Source of the DNA: Obelidium mucronatum | Taxonomy: Eukaryota > Chytridiomycota > Chytridiomycetes > Chytridiales > Chytriomycetaceae | Length of the DNA stretch: 64,000 bases | Direction: 5' to 3' | NCBI GenBank assembly: GCA_025765595.1 | Contig: JAIVFH010000110.1 | Span: 1 to 64,000, forward strand | Shown here: in pieces, positions 44,038 through 54,830 of the stretch | Layout of the letters: every line of letters starts with the position of its first letter | Numbering within the stretch: the first letter of the stretch is position 1 | Made by a program: the position numbers and the translations under genes | Notes under the pieces: model-generated | Databases searched by the model: none | What the model saw: the letters and a program-made list of their open reading frames with translations, nothing else | What the model was told of the DNA's origin: nothing

Positions 44038-45274
44038 TTAGTAGTAGTCAGGGTCTCTGGATCGGCCTAAGAGAGGGAATTAGAAGTTGTGATGATGGGA
44101 AAGTGTAAGAAAAATACCAGAATATGCTCGCAGTCCTTCTGTTTTACGAGGAGTTCCTGCTGTTGATGGCCGAATATCTGATCGCTCCCTAGTGGAGCTT
44201 CGTGGTTTTGTATCTATTGACAGCCCTTTCTTACTTGGCGAAGAGGTTTCCCATGGAAACTCCTTTTCCTTTTCGCTGCGCCTTTTATCTTTAGATTCAT
44301 ATTCATCCTCATCATCGGAACCTCTCCTTCTGTCTCGACTCTCAGAACGGTTCCTGTCGTCACGATCGCGATCGCGATCTCTGTCACGCGATGAGAATTC
44401 TCTGTCCTTTTCCTTCCCTCTGCTGCTACTGCTTTTGCTAATTGGTTCGTATTCCTCTTTAACAAGTTTTCCCTTGGACTTTGAAGTATCAACAGTCAAC
44501 ACTTTGTCACGGAGTTTATCCCACCCTCCTGCATTGCTATCACGCCTATCTAATTCCCTCATGCTTTTGCTCTTTTCTTTTTCCAAAGTTCTTTCACGGC
44601 CTTTGGCGCTAGAGGGTCTTTCCTTCTTCTTTCTGGAGTCATAGTCGTCACTGTCGCTGTACTCTGGCTGTTTCTTTGAAGAAGAAGAGGGTTTCTTTGC
44701 TCTTGGATCGTATTCTTCCGAGTCGTAAGGATCCTTCTTTTTTGACGCTGACGAAGAGGGCTTTTTCGCCTTGGGATCGTATTCGTCTGAATCATAGGGA
44801 TCCTTCTTCTTGCTGCTCGACTTTTTCGCCTTGGGGTCGTAGTCCTCAAAGTCCTCTTCGTACTTTGACTTGCGCGCGCGGTCGCGGTCGCGGTCGTCGT
44901 AGTCGTCCCTTGTACTTGTCCTTGTCCTTGCTGTCCTTGGACTTCTCGTGACGGTCCCGCTCGCGCTCTCTTTCGCCGAGAAACGCGACAATAATCTTGT
45001 CGCCGTCGTCGAGCACCGACACGGGCGTCGTCTTGCCGATCGGCGTGAAGTTGCTCGCGTAGAACGTCAGGCGCGCGGCGTCGATGCCCGCGTCGTCGCT
45101 GAGCTGCTCGCGCACCGCCTTGAGCGCAAAGTCGAGCATCGTCGGGATCGTGCGGCCGAGCTTCGTCACGTCAGGCAGGTCCGCCACGATGCGCCGCACG
45201 GGCGCCTCGGCGCTGTCGCGCGACGAGTGCGCCGCGAACCCGAGGAAGTAGAGCGCTACGCTGCTGCGCGGCAT
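44038..45274 (-). CDS. Uncharacterised protein: novel N-terminal domain plus tandem Lys/Asp repeats and RS-like tail
   Basis: ATG at 45274. The first 105 residues form a compact, non-repetitive domain (SSVALYFLGFAAHSSRD, LTFYASNFTPIGKTTPVSVL, DGDKIIVAFLGE) encoded in a GC-rich block. Then charged low complexity with three near-identical repeats (KKKDPYDSDEYDPKAKKPSS type, 44840-44660), and Arg/Ser/Asp-rich stretches. The final exon adds RSRDPDYY. A +1 offset (near 44909) is needed between DKDKY and RDDYDDRD. A nuclear or RNA-related role would fit the tail, but the N-terminal domain is unknown to me. Confidence 0.5.
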
Positions 45275-45348
45275 GTGGTTTTTTTTTGGGTCTTTTTTGT
45301 CTGGAAGGGGTCCATTGTCTGTTGCTTTATTGAAAAATACTTGGTGAA
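45275..45348. promoter_or_regulatory. Very short (74 nt) divergent promoter
   Basis: Only 74 nt separate the ATG of the charged-repeat gene (-, 45274) and the ATG of the Tim17-like gene (+, 45349). The two must share promoter elements. It includes a TTTTTTTTT tract next to the minus-strand start. Confidence 0.5.
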
Positions 45349-46287
45349 ATGAGCTCCGATTCGAGGTCGGTCTGGACATCCGCCAAGAATATCTACGTTG
45401 GAACAGTGGCATTGAGTGAGTTAAGAGAGTCTCGATTGGGTCAGCCAGGTTTATAACAGTCTTCAACAGCTGGAACTGGCGCTGGCGTGGGCGCTCTCTG
45501 GGGTATCGTGAAGGGCCAAGGCCCTGTTGGGTATTCGTTCTTGATGGGCACAAACTGGCTTTGCCTGTCACTGCCATTCTTTGGTTCGTATCAATGCCTG
45601 TGCGAGCCTCCTCTCTCTGACATACAACAAAAAACAACCCAGTTGTGCGTGAGGCAGTTCTCCACCACCGACAGCGCCTGAATCCTGTTTACGGCCGTCT
45701 CAACTGGAAGCATCGCGATTCAGATGATATGTTGGCGTCAGTTGTGGGTGGAAGCGTCGTTGGCGGAGGGTTGGCGTTTTATACTCGTAAGGATCCGCTT
45801 CCATGCAACCAGACGAATTCCAGAAACTAACCAAAAGCAAACCGTGGATGCGGATATAGGTGGATCTCTTGCTGTAGTTGGCGGTGGGATCGTGTTTGGA
45901 ACTCTCAGCGCCATAGCCCAGTTCGGCTTCACACAGTTTAGGCACGCCAGACAGGAAGCAGCTTATGAATTACAGAATGGCGAAGAACAAAAAGCGTCGA
46001 AAAAATACATGGACTTCCGTAACGCTCCTCCTCGAGAAGGAACTTCATTCGACGATCACGGTTATGATCCATTGCGGGAGTTTACACAATGGGCTCAAAA
46101 GAAAATCATCAACAAGGTTGGCGGTGTTGCAGTGGTCGATGGTGGATGGGTTTCTCCTATTCTGAATGCGCTGGATCTGGAATACAGGAAAAGGTTGAAT
46201 GTTAAAATTGATATCTTGGAGAGGCAGATTTCATCATTGCGGACGCAGCTAGAATCGAAAGGGATCCAGATTGATAATAATAATTGA
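45349..46287 (+). CDS. Tim17/Tim22/Tim23-like small membrane protein
   Basis: ATG at 45349. Four Gly-rich hydrophobic segments spaced like the Tim17 family: AGTGAGVGALWGIVKG, YSFLMGTNWLCLSLPFF, ASVVGGSVVGGGLAFY and GGSLAVVGGGIVFGTLSA. A hydrophilic C-terminal region with a coiled coil (DILERQISSLRTQLESKG) follows. Introns at about 45394-45472, 45586-45640 and 45790-45859; the last joins in phase (YT-RGSLAVV). It is probably mitochondrial, but whether it is a translocase, an assembly factor or a peroxisomal relative cannot be decided. Confidence 0.55.
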
Positions 46288-46349
46288 GGTTGAGAAGAAA
46301 TATTAAAGATGGTTTCGCATGAACTGACAAAACCACCAGTCAAACCAAG

Positions 46350-49300
46350 ATGGCGCAACAACTGTCCAGAGCAGTTTTATTATGCGCTGCCATCATGAAT
46401 CTAGTATCAGCTGAAGTGTCAACTATAGCGTTTCTGCTGCCATACAGCCTGAATGATGTTGAGCCTGGTCAAACACCCAACACAAATCACATTGCCGTCA
46501 ACGTCATCGCTAACGACGCAGCCGCCGAACTAGCAGTAGAAGATTTTAACGCCGCAAATCCCGATAATATATTTCAAATAGCGCGTAAAAACATTTGGGA
46601 TCCCGAATATTCCACAAACTGGTCCTTGATTGATTCTGGGGGATACTCCATCATTCAAACAGTCAATTTGACAAAGACTGTCAACATTTCTGCGGCCTTT
46701 GGAGACTATTTATCGTCGACCACGTTTTTTACGGCTGAAATATTGAGCTATTTCGCCATTCCCTTTTGTGGTGCGACGCAAACAGGATCCGACTTTAAAA
46801 GACATGGTGAACCTTCCTTACTTCATGCGGATGCAAAACGGGCAGGATTATGGCATTTCTCTTTCCTTGCTCTTAATGCAATGGAATGTTACCCGTATCT
46901 TCCGTCATTATAGCATCAGATCCTCTCAGCTCTGCATGTAAGGCCTTGGAAAAAAGAATCTCGTTAGTGTGAAGTTTAACTTCATTTTTTCCAGATGGCT
47001 CCAATGTCTTGGCAGGGCTCAAAGCATACAATATCACTGTCCAATCTCAAGTCTATGTCACTCCACAAATGCAAGCTATGAGTGATTATTCATTCCCGAT
47101 TGAGTCTCTCAAACAATCAAATTCCAGGTATTAAAGAGATATTGCATTTATCCTTCAAGCACTCATTCTCGACATTTCCTTCTTTCGGGGCGCAGATATT
47201 TCTTTGTTTGCGCCAGCGCAAACCTAACAGCAGACTTCTACTACTCCGCCAGAGACAGCGGCATCACCGGCTCAGGAGTCTTTGTCTGGATGGGAATCAA
47301 CCGTCCCTTCACCGGCGACACGAGCCAACAAACCGCCCTCTACGGGGACTCTGCAATAACAGACCTCCAAGGCTACTTATGGCTCAAGAACGATATCAAA
47401 GGAATCCTGTCACCTTCTGTACTCGCGTTCCAAAACCGGTGGATTAAACTGAATAGTTTGAATTCCACGAAATACCCACTCAGTCCGCAAAAGACTCTCC
47501 CGCCGTTCGTGAGGCATAGTTATGATTGTGTCCAGGTTTTGATGAGGGGTTTGGTTCAAGGTTCGTTGAATCAGAAGAAGCCGATTTTGTCGTTGGTTCA
47601 GAGCAAGTTTTATGGGTTGAAGCAGTTTATGGCTTTGAATTATAGTGGGTTGTTGTATGATCCTATATTGCTGTATCCACCGGGAGGGAGTGGGAGTTTG
47701 TGGACGTATGTATTTTTTTTTGCTTTTCCGTTGTGTATGCTCAGTTTTTTGACCTCTTGCTTTCAATAGTCCTAAACTTGTCATATCGATCAATGCTTCA
47801 GTTATGCAACAAAGCGATGATTTTGTGGATCAGGCTTTTGGTAAGTTAATCTGTTGTCTTCTTTTCGGGATTTTGAAAAAAAAAAAAACGAAAAAAAAAA
47901 AATCACCTCAAGCCTTTGCTAGGATAGGCCTGTCTAAATCAAGTTATCAAGTTCTGAGTACTCCAGTGTTTCCAGGAGGATCAAGCATCCCGCCGAACGA
48001 CGGATCTCTTCCAATTATTCCAGTCGGTTTGTAGTTTCTGTCTCTCTCCTTTACTCTATATATTTTTGTTGTTTTGCTGATCAAACTTATCCCTTTTTTT
48101 TTTCTTTTTTTTTTTGTTTTAGAAAAGGTGATTGATCCAGATTCGTCACTTGCATCCACATTTCAAACGCTCTCCATCGCGGGACATGCAACTTCGGGAC
48201 TATTTCTTATGTTTTTCTTGGCTCAAAAAGCGCGTAAAGTGCCCTCGCATAATCTCTTTTTTGGGCTGGGAATCATCCTTGGTTCGGAAATGGTGTTTTC
48301 TACCATTCCTTTTTGGGCCGGTAGAATCACGGCACAATCGTGTGTGTTGCAAAGATTCTTGCTGCCTATTGGGTTTTCTACATCGTTTGGGTAAAAATGT
48401 TTCGCGTTATTATATTTTTCCCCATTAATCATCTTTTGCAATTTCCAGATCAATTTTCGCCAAACTCCATCACACATCAACATGCCTTGAAAATAAGTAT
48501 GAAAGGGCACGAGGTGTTTCTAGTTGGGTGATACTTGCCGTGGGTGTCTTGCTTGGCGGCAGGGAAATGCCGCCATTGCTGCCGCCTATGTACCAAGCGC
48601 CACTGTGCTCCGAATCGATGCGTCCATTATTTCGTTTCACTATGTAAGAGCTGAATTGTGAAACAAACGTTTGTTTTCTGAAGTAAACTAACCAGTAAAA
48701 ACTGAAAAAGGTATGCTCCAGCACAAACGCCGACCCCAATTTCACTGAAAACTTGACATATGGACTATACATTATCGCCTGTCTTTTAGCATTTGCTTGC
48801 ACCTTTTATTCGCAACAAATGAGGAAAGAGAGGGATATTAAACTTACTTGATGTTCTCGCTAAATTCGCGGTTCTCGGCGGTGCCACAATGATTTCGATT
48901 CCGTTCCTGTCGAACGATATATTATTGCCTCAAATATTGAGAGTTGAGTTTTTGCAATATGTTTTTATTTAGGTTGTTTTGTGTTCTGATGATGCTTCAT
49001 CAATTTTCCCCGTCACAGGCGATTGTATCATGGTTAATGGCTATGGCTACGCTCATTTTCGTGTTTGGACCAAATATTATGTATGCCGTGCTAAGGCAAC
49101 CGGATGGAACAGTAATTGGAACGACCGACTCAACTGACGAATTGCAAGTAAAATCTGGTATTCATAGTGACGATAAGTTCAAAATTGGAGCTTTGAATCT
49201 TGTGAATGCAGTTGAGTTTCAGCCGTTGTTTCTCTTTTTTATGATTTCAATTCAGACAAATAGGTCAATTGATGTGTTTTTTTTTCTTCCCCTCAGGGAT

Positions 49301-49830
49301 CTGTGCATTATCAAGTCCGAACTTCATTGGGATGGAATGATTTGAGAATGGCGGAAATGGTGATTCATTCAAGGAAAAATCTTATTGGCGTCACTTTTGT
49401 TGAGGTGGGTTGGTTTTATATTGATTCTTTAAAAAATAAACTGAATTTTTTTTTAAAGGATAGCGGAATGGTTAATACCTTCACAATTTCAAAGATGTAT
49501 AGCGAGGACTATTTGAATGAAAGCTGGACAGTCTCGACGGCGGGTACGGCTTCAATGGCTGCTGTGATAGGAGGAGGAGGGGCCACTGGAAGCAAGTCAG
49601 GAGCCGATCAGAAGCATTCGGATTCAATCACTGGAGAGTCCGATGAAGGAGAGACTGAAATGGATAGGATTCTTACGATTCCAACAACAACACATTCAGT
49701 TCGGATAGTTACCGAGACGGCTTCACAAACTTTACAGATTCGTCAGTATATTATGGGAAACCGGGAAGAAAAAGGAAGCAGCATTCGTTCTGATGCTGCT
49801 GCAAGTGCTGATGAGACTTTCAAAAAATAG
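46350..49830 (+). CDS. Class C (GABA-B-like) G-protein-coupled receptor
   Basis: ATG at 46350 with a signal peptide (LSRAVLLCAAIMNLVSAE). The extracellular part is a periplasmic-binding-like (ANF receptor) domain: AFLLPYSLNDVE, LPYFMRMQNGQDYG, WNVTRI-SVIIASDP. Hydrophobic helices of a 7TM_3 domain follow (HATSGLFLMFFLAQKA, FFGLGIILGSEMVFSTIPFW, SWVILAVGVLLG). The cytosolic tail (49300-49830) is Ser/Thr-rich. At least ten introns. Two +1 offsets are needed in the ligand-binding part (near 46800 and 46903). Such receptors are common in zoosporic fungi and lost in most yeasts. The ligand is unknown. Confidence 0.72.
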
Positions 49831-49984
49831 ACTGACTTAAAATAAATGAACGTCTTCTATTACAACTATTAAACAACTAGACTTCTATAATCACTGCGAT
49901 AATACTTAGACTACTGAGTTACAAAAATTAGCAGTCCCCTCCAGCTTAATATTGACAAACTAATGCGTCACATCAGGAAAAGAA

Positions 49985-50225
49985 AATCGGATTTACCACA
50001 GCGCCTGCGACCTTCTCCGCAATCTCCCCAATGACAGGCACCAAGCCAACCGTTGCTGACACAGCCATGCTCGCAAGTTTCACCCTGTCAGCCGGCTTTG
50101 AGGTCGGATCGGTTTTTTCTTCGATCAATAGCCAAAACCTTTTGAGGAGGATTATCGCTTGGGGATACAGAATGCATAACATCCGCAAGAGTCATATCTC
50201 TAATTCTTGCGTCCGGACTCATCTA
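49985..50225 (-). pseudogene. Gene B fragment (left copy)
   Basis: Homologous to about 63384-63620 of gene B. It keeps DMTLADVMHSVSPSD and KPADRVKLASMAVSATVGLV, but carries a small deletion relative to the right copy after KVLA and stops where the LRR pseudogene resumes. The helices downstream are absent, so it is a remnant. Confidence 0.7.
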
Positions 50226-50311
50226 TCGAGCAAGACACACGACATAAGCCTCTTCTGATTTTGATTAAAATTCAAGTTCTGCAATGGCTGAACAAATTTT
50301 CAGCAACAAGA

Positions 50312-51435
50312 ATGAACTCCCGATTGCCATTCCTTCGCTATAGTCGAGCTGTACTGCAGCACGGGATCGAACTCCTTGTGCTCTGTGCAGGTGTCAGCGT
50401 CAGATCTCTCCAGTGGATCGAAACAGACACACCCGAGACATTTAATGTGGATTGCGATGGCTACATTGCTGGAAACGCTGCCGCAATCATTGACAACGCA
50501 GACACCAATGAAGAAAGCAGAAGAGAGGCTGCTCTTATTTCCCTCTATCGGTGAGTTGATCAATGAACGACACACCAAACTGACCATTCATAAGCCTCAC
50601 GGATGCGTTGTCTCGACTTCAGGATATCAATAACCCCAACGGTCCTCGTACTTATGAGGGATCACTGGACGATTTGGATGGCTATGAACCCGCAGATCCC
50701 CCTGCCATTTTGGACTTGGCTGCTATTAAAGAATACAGTCGTACTGTGGGTTGCAATGATACGTATCATCATGCTCTTCTTGTGCTGGACGAGTCTTTGA
50801 CTCACATTGCCCGCATTGTTCTCGCTTCTTTCGAGTTTGTTAAGCAAGCCAAATTCTACAACGTTATCGTTGATCAGAATTCAAACTTTGAAGCGAATGT
50901 GAAAGCCTTGGCTAAAATATCAGCGATGAATTGCCCGGTTCCCAGCACTCCCGTGGTCCTTACAGATGCTTTCATCCACAATATGAAAGGGTTTAATGCC
51001 TTGGCCGGTTTTGCAGACGCTATCACCACTCAAACTCCTGATGCGTTCTTGCAAGACACAGATCCCTTTTTCTGTGTGGCAGAGTATTTCAATTCTTCAC
51101 CAGACAGTAGACCCACGTTCACTCTGGAAATTTGTGATCGTACCACTCCGGTCAAGAAATGGATGGAACGTAAAATTGAAATGGGGGCGGTCTTTGAATT
51201 CTTTGACTTCGACCTGGACTGGAATGGAAAAGACCCGACTGATACAGTTGGGGCAGACGTCGTGGTCAGATTTGCAGATAAGACAACGCTGCGCGGGGTA
51301 GTGTCAGTGGTAATGAGCAAGGGGCGGCCATTGAAATTCGTGTTTGGGTTTCCTATTTCAAAATGCACTCCTTCCGATTTTGGCTGGGAGCATGTTTACC
51401 CTGCTGGATACTGGGGGCTTAACGTGGAGAATTAG
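50312..51435 (+). CDS. Gene A, left copy: uncharacterised protein family
   Basis: I do not recognise this family. Two exons: ATG 50312 to about 50551 (MNSRLPFLRYSRAVLQHG, GIELLVLCAGVSVRSLQW, CDGYIAGNAAAIIDNA), then a 44-nt intron and exon about 50596-51435 (LTDALSRLQDINNPNGPRT through GWEHVYPAGYWGLNVEN). About 360 residues, with a hydrophobic stretch near residue 20-32. The right copy (61959-63143) is clearly homologous over its full length, with an intron in the same place and phase. Most differences are conservative and both frames are intact, which suggests both proteins are, or recently were, under selection. No catalytic motif seen. Confidence 0.65.
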
Positions 51436-52201
51436 TGGTTGTTGGAATAAAAACAATGTTCTCGAATCGAGTTTCTTTTCCGAAGGAGGAATAAGTATAC
51501 AACACTTAAAGGATTCCAACAGGCTGATTAGAAGAATCAGGTGCAAAAACTGTTGAAATCTGGAAACAGATTGCCTGTTTCTGAACGTTCGAGAATCCTT
51601 GAAAAGGCGCTGCTCGAAGAAATTTTTAGTGGCATCTACAGCATTTTCATAGGCACAATTCTAGCAGAGTAAAAAAGCAAATTCCTGAGAGGAGGAAGCA
51701 GTGCAAAAACGGCAGGAAAACTTGAAAAGCAGCTTTTTTTTGTATGTTGTCCATTTGTAAAGGGAAAAAGTTTGCAAGCAAGGGTAAACGCGTGTAAAGA
51801 AAACACGCTGGCAGTCTAGTGGAAGCTTGAATATTGCGCATTCGCGCGTCCAATTTGGCAGAATGAGGTCGCTGGGCAGGTGGAAGCGTGTAACACTCTG
51901 TACGGCAAAGTAGGCAGCCGCAGAATAACTCTTCGAAACGCGGCACAGAGAAAACAGCTTTCGGGGCTCGATCCACGCCAGAATAGGCGCAACAATCTCT
52001 GGTGGTAGGTGCTCGAGAAGCGTTTTCGACTACTTTTTTTTCTACTGCGCGGCTTCGGGAAGCACAAGGCGGGCGAGACGCTCATTGAGAGTCGTGGTGG
52101 CTTGTCGCCTTTTCAGTGACAATTTTGCCCAATTCACTCCGTCGAAAGAGTTAAGGTACCTTGTCGTGTTTGAAACTGCGGATCAAACAAAAAAAACCGA
52201 A

Positions 52202-54700
52202 ATGAATGTTGTCGACCTCGAAGACGAAGCGCCGTACGAGTCGCCGCGCCGCTTCAAGCAGCTTTCTCCAGTCTTCTCCAGCAAACAACAACCGCCACTG
52301 CCAGCAGCTGCGCCCAGCAGAGACAACTCCGCGTCGCCCAGACGCCTGACTGTTGCGGGCCAAGCGGTAATGCACTAACGACCACACGCTCCCTTGTCTT
52401 TGTCCCTGTGCTCCCCGTCTGCTTCTATCACTCTGTGTGTGTTTGCTGCTTTTATAGTTGTTCTTCAGTGCTTTTACTTCCGCCGAGGAGTCCTTCAGCC
52501 AGACAGACAGACAAACATATACAGACGATTATAAAACGAAGAGAATGACTCTCGTGTCTACAGTATCTCTATTTACTCTCGTTTGCTTATATCTTCCTTC
52601 GATTATGTAGTCGTCTACCTACCTATCCAAAAAAATCACAAAAAAGGAAAACCCCTTACCTAAAACCATTTACCCTCAAAAGGACTCTCGCGACTACAAC
52701 TCTGCAGATGCTTCTATTGATGATGTTCACGGTGTGAAACGTCTTCGTTCAGCCAGTCCGGATCCGGGTTTTGAATCCAGACGTCGTCTTTCTCGCAGTC
52801 CCTTGCATCCATACAATGATATTGTCGAAGAACCGCGTAGCAGGTAATACTCCTTACTTCCCCTTATCCTTTCATCTTCCATTTTTATTATCCCTCCTGT
52901 TTTTTTGTGTTCCGTCATCATCGCACGATGTGTGTACAACCTTGCCTATTAATACAGTGGCAACAAGTTGAAGAAAACATGTGCAAAATTAAAGGGAAAT
53001 CGTTCCTCCGTTATGGATCCAGTTTCTTGTTTTGTGGCAGAAACTGGTCCCAATGAATGTTGTCTCCTAGATCCAAAAATCGCCATATTGTGTCAAACCC
53101 ACAGCTAATTTATTTTCCGAACGAGTAGATCACAAGAGCGTACCAGATCCCCACGGCTTAATGACAACCGGTATGTCTTTGAAAAGGTTGCTCCTCATCT
53201 CCCCTCCGTATCATTCGCACGATGTGTGTACAACCTTGCCTTAATTACGGTGGCAATACGTTGAAGAAAAACATGTGCAATATGTATGTGACTTTGTTCC
53301 TCTGTCTTGGATCCAGTTTCTTGTTTTTATGGCAGGAACTGGTCCGAATGAGCAAGGTCCAATATAACTCCGCTCGCTTTTCTGTTCACTTCTCGTCGCA
53401 AAACAATCAACTGATCTTAATTTTTATTTTGCTTGAAGGTCCTTATCTCGCGAAAGGTCTCGATCTCCACGTCGCCAGCAATATCAAAGCAAGGATCGCT
53501 CCTCTCCTCGCCGCCGCTCTCGCGAACGTGAAGACAGACGCGACGATCGGCGGGAGGAACGTCCTCGTGGCCGTGATCATTCGACTCAAGAGGGAAGCTG
53601 GAAGGAAAAACGCCGTATTTCTCCCAGTGAGCGGGGAACTCCCAAGCCTTCCAAGACTCTGGGCGTGTTTGGTTTGAGTATTTTAACGCACGAGCGGGAT
53701 TTGGATACGCTTTTCAGACCTTTTGGACGAATTGAGAGTATTTCCGTCCTGAAGGATAAGATTGTGAGTTGCTTTATTTTAAGGTTCTTTTTTGCTGAAT
53801 TCTAGTTTTGAAGACGGGTAAATCGCGTGGTTACGGGTTCATAACATTTGAAGATGTGGAGAGTGCAACAAAGGCAATTGCTGGAATGAATGGTGTCATG
53901 TACAATGACCGACAGATGCGGGTTGATTACACTTTGTCAACCAAAAGAGTGGAGAGCCCATCGTAAGTCGTCGTTATAAACCAACTGCCCATTTCTCATA
54001 TCTTATCCACGACCTTATAAGTCGCGATGGTCGGGATTCACGCAGACGAGCTTCGTCCCCACAGTCCCGAACTGGTCATCATAGCCTTCCTGCTGTTCCA
54101 CTTCACTATCCTGGGATGGCTCCTCCTACTGCTGGGGCTGCCGGAACTCCTCCATTTCCATACCCAATGCCGTACGGGTACTATCCTTATCCTTATGGAT
54201 ATCCTTTTGCTCCAACAGACCCGGCTGCAGCAGCAGCAGCTGCCGCTGCTTCTACTGGCGGAGAGTCCAAAGATGGCAGAAAGAAGGAAGCAGGAGACGT
54301 GGCAACACCAGCGCACGTAACTCCTATTCTTTACTACGACCCAAGAAACCCAAATCCATTGGGGGCAATGCCACCAGGCGGTCCAGGTAGCGCTGGAGTT
54401 CCAGGCGCTGCACCTTTCCCTTTTGGAATTCCACCAGGATATCCACCTCCATTTATGTTTGATCCCAGACATATGGTGCGTGGCGGGAGTAGCAGACGGG
54501 ATTCAAGTCGTGATCGATACCGGGACAGTCGTGGTGCGGGTGGTGGTGGTGATCGACGCCGCGATAGGAGTAGAGAGAGGGGTGGCGATGATCGACGACG
54601 ACGTCCAGATAGTCCAGACGGTCGACGTGATTACAGAGATCAGCGTAGTAGTGGTGGTGAATATCGTCGCAGGTCAAGAGACCGTGACAGGTCGTCGTGA
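52202..54700 (+). CDS. TRA2: TRA2-like SR splicing regulator (RS-RRM-RS)
   Basis: Nuclear RNA-binding splicing factor. ATG at 52202 (MNVVDLEDEAPYESPRR). RS1 region: SRSQERTRSPRL, SLSRERSRSPRRQQ. A single RRM follows: KTLGVFGLSILTHERDLDTL (RNP2), GKSRGYGFITFEDVESA (RNP1), and RVDYTLSTKRVESPS, which is the TRA2-specific RRM exit. A Pro/Tyr/Gly-rich linker and a second Arg/Ser/Asp-rich tail end at TGA 54700. Exons include a symmetric 45-nt one (53126-53170) between two introns of 282 and 268 nt, much longer than elsewhere in the window. No frame breaks. Confidence 0.85.
52911..53355 (+). repeat. Direct duplication (~145 bp) in two neighbouring introns of TRA2-like gene
   Basis: 52911-53056 and 53205-53355 are similar over about 145 bp (shared: CGCACGATGTGTGTACAACC, GGATCCAGTTTCTTG, ACTGGTCC). 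Each copy lies in one intron, so the 45-nt exon is bracketed by the repeat. Confidence 0.85.
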
Positions 54701-54830
54701 TGACAAGCGTGATTGAAATGAATGTGGGTCTGATGTTTATTTTTATTTGCTGCAAATAAGATTTTTTTGCAAGTGTGAAATTGTCAATTTAAAACGCAAG
54801 GTGACTGTGCATTCAAAGTAACTGCGGGCC

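Larger units (their letters stand above)
49985..51606. mobile_element. Duplicated A/B gene cassette, left copy (inverted relative to right copy)
   Basis: About 1.6 kb, similar in inverted orientation to 61764-63626. Homology ends sharply: at 51606 after GAGAATCCTTGAAAAG, and near 49985 within degraded gene B. The internal A-B spacer is shorter than in the right copy. I see no terminal inverted repeats, transposase or target-site duplication, so mobile-element is used here only in the sense of a transposed or duplicated segment. Confidence 0.6.
49860..52100 (-). pseudogene. Broken paralog of the F-box/LRR gene, split by an inserted cassette
   Basis: Two pieces resemble the gene at 30141-31178. 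Piece 49860-49984 matches its 3' end and downstream flank (both have CTAGACTTCTATAATCA and CAGTCCCC-CAGCTTA). Piece 51607-52100 matches its N-terminal and early LRR part (for example GCTGCGCGGCTTCG-like text and AGGGTAAACGCGTGTAAAG). The ~340 bp expected between them is missing and the A/B cassette sits there instead. Both pieces carry stops and indels, so no protein is made. Confidence 0.75.

Noticed and set aside
44192..44644. 150-codon Ser/Leu-rich plus-strand ORF opposite the charged-repeat gene
   Set aside because: It is the complement of Arg/Ser/Glu codons; no independent evidence.
52497..52530. CAGA-like short repeat in the first TRA2 intron as a possible array
   Set aside because: Only a few degenerate units and no spacers; a minor simple repeat, not CRISPR-like.
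53222..53677. 151-codon ORF running from the repeat into the RS exon of the TRA2-like gene
   Set aside because: It uses intron sequence and the wrong frame of a clear RS-coding exon.
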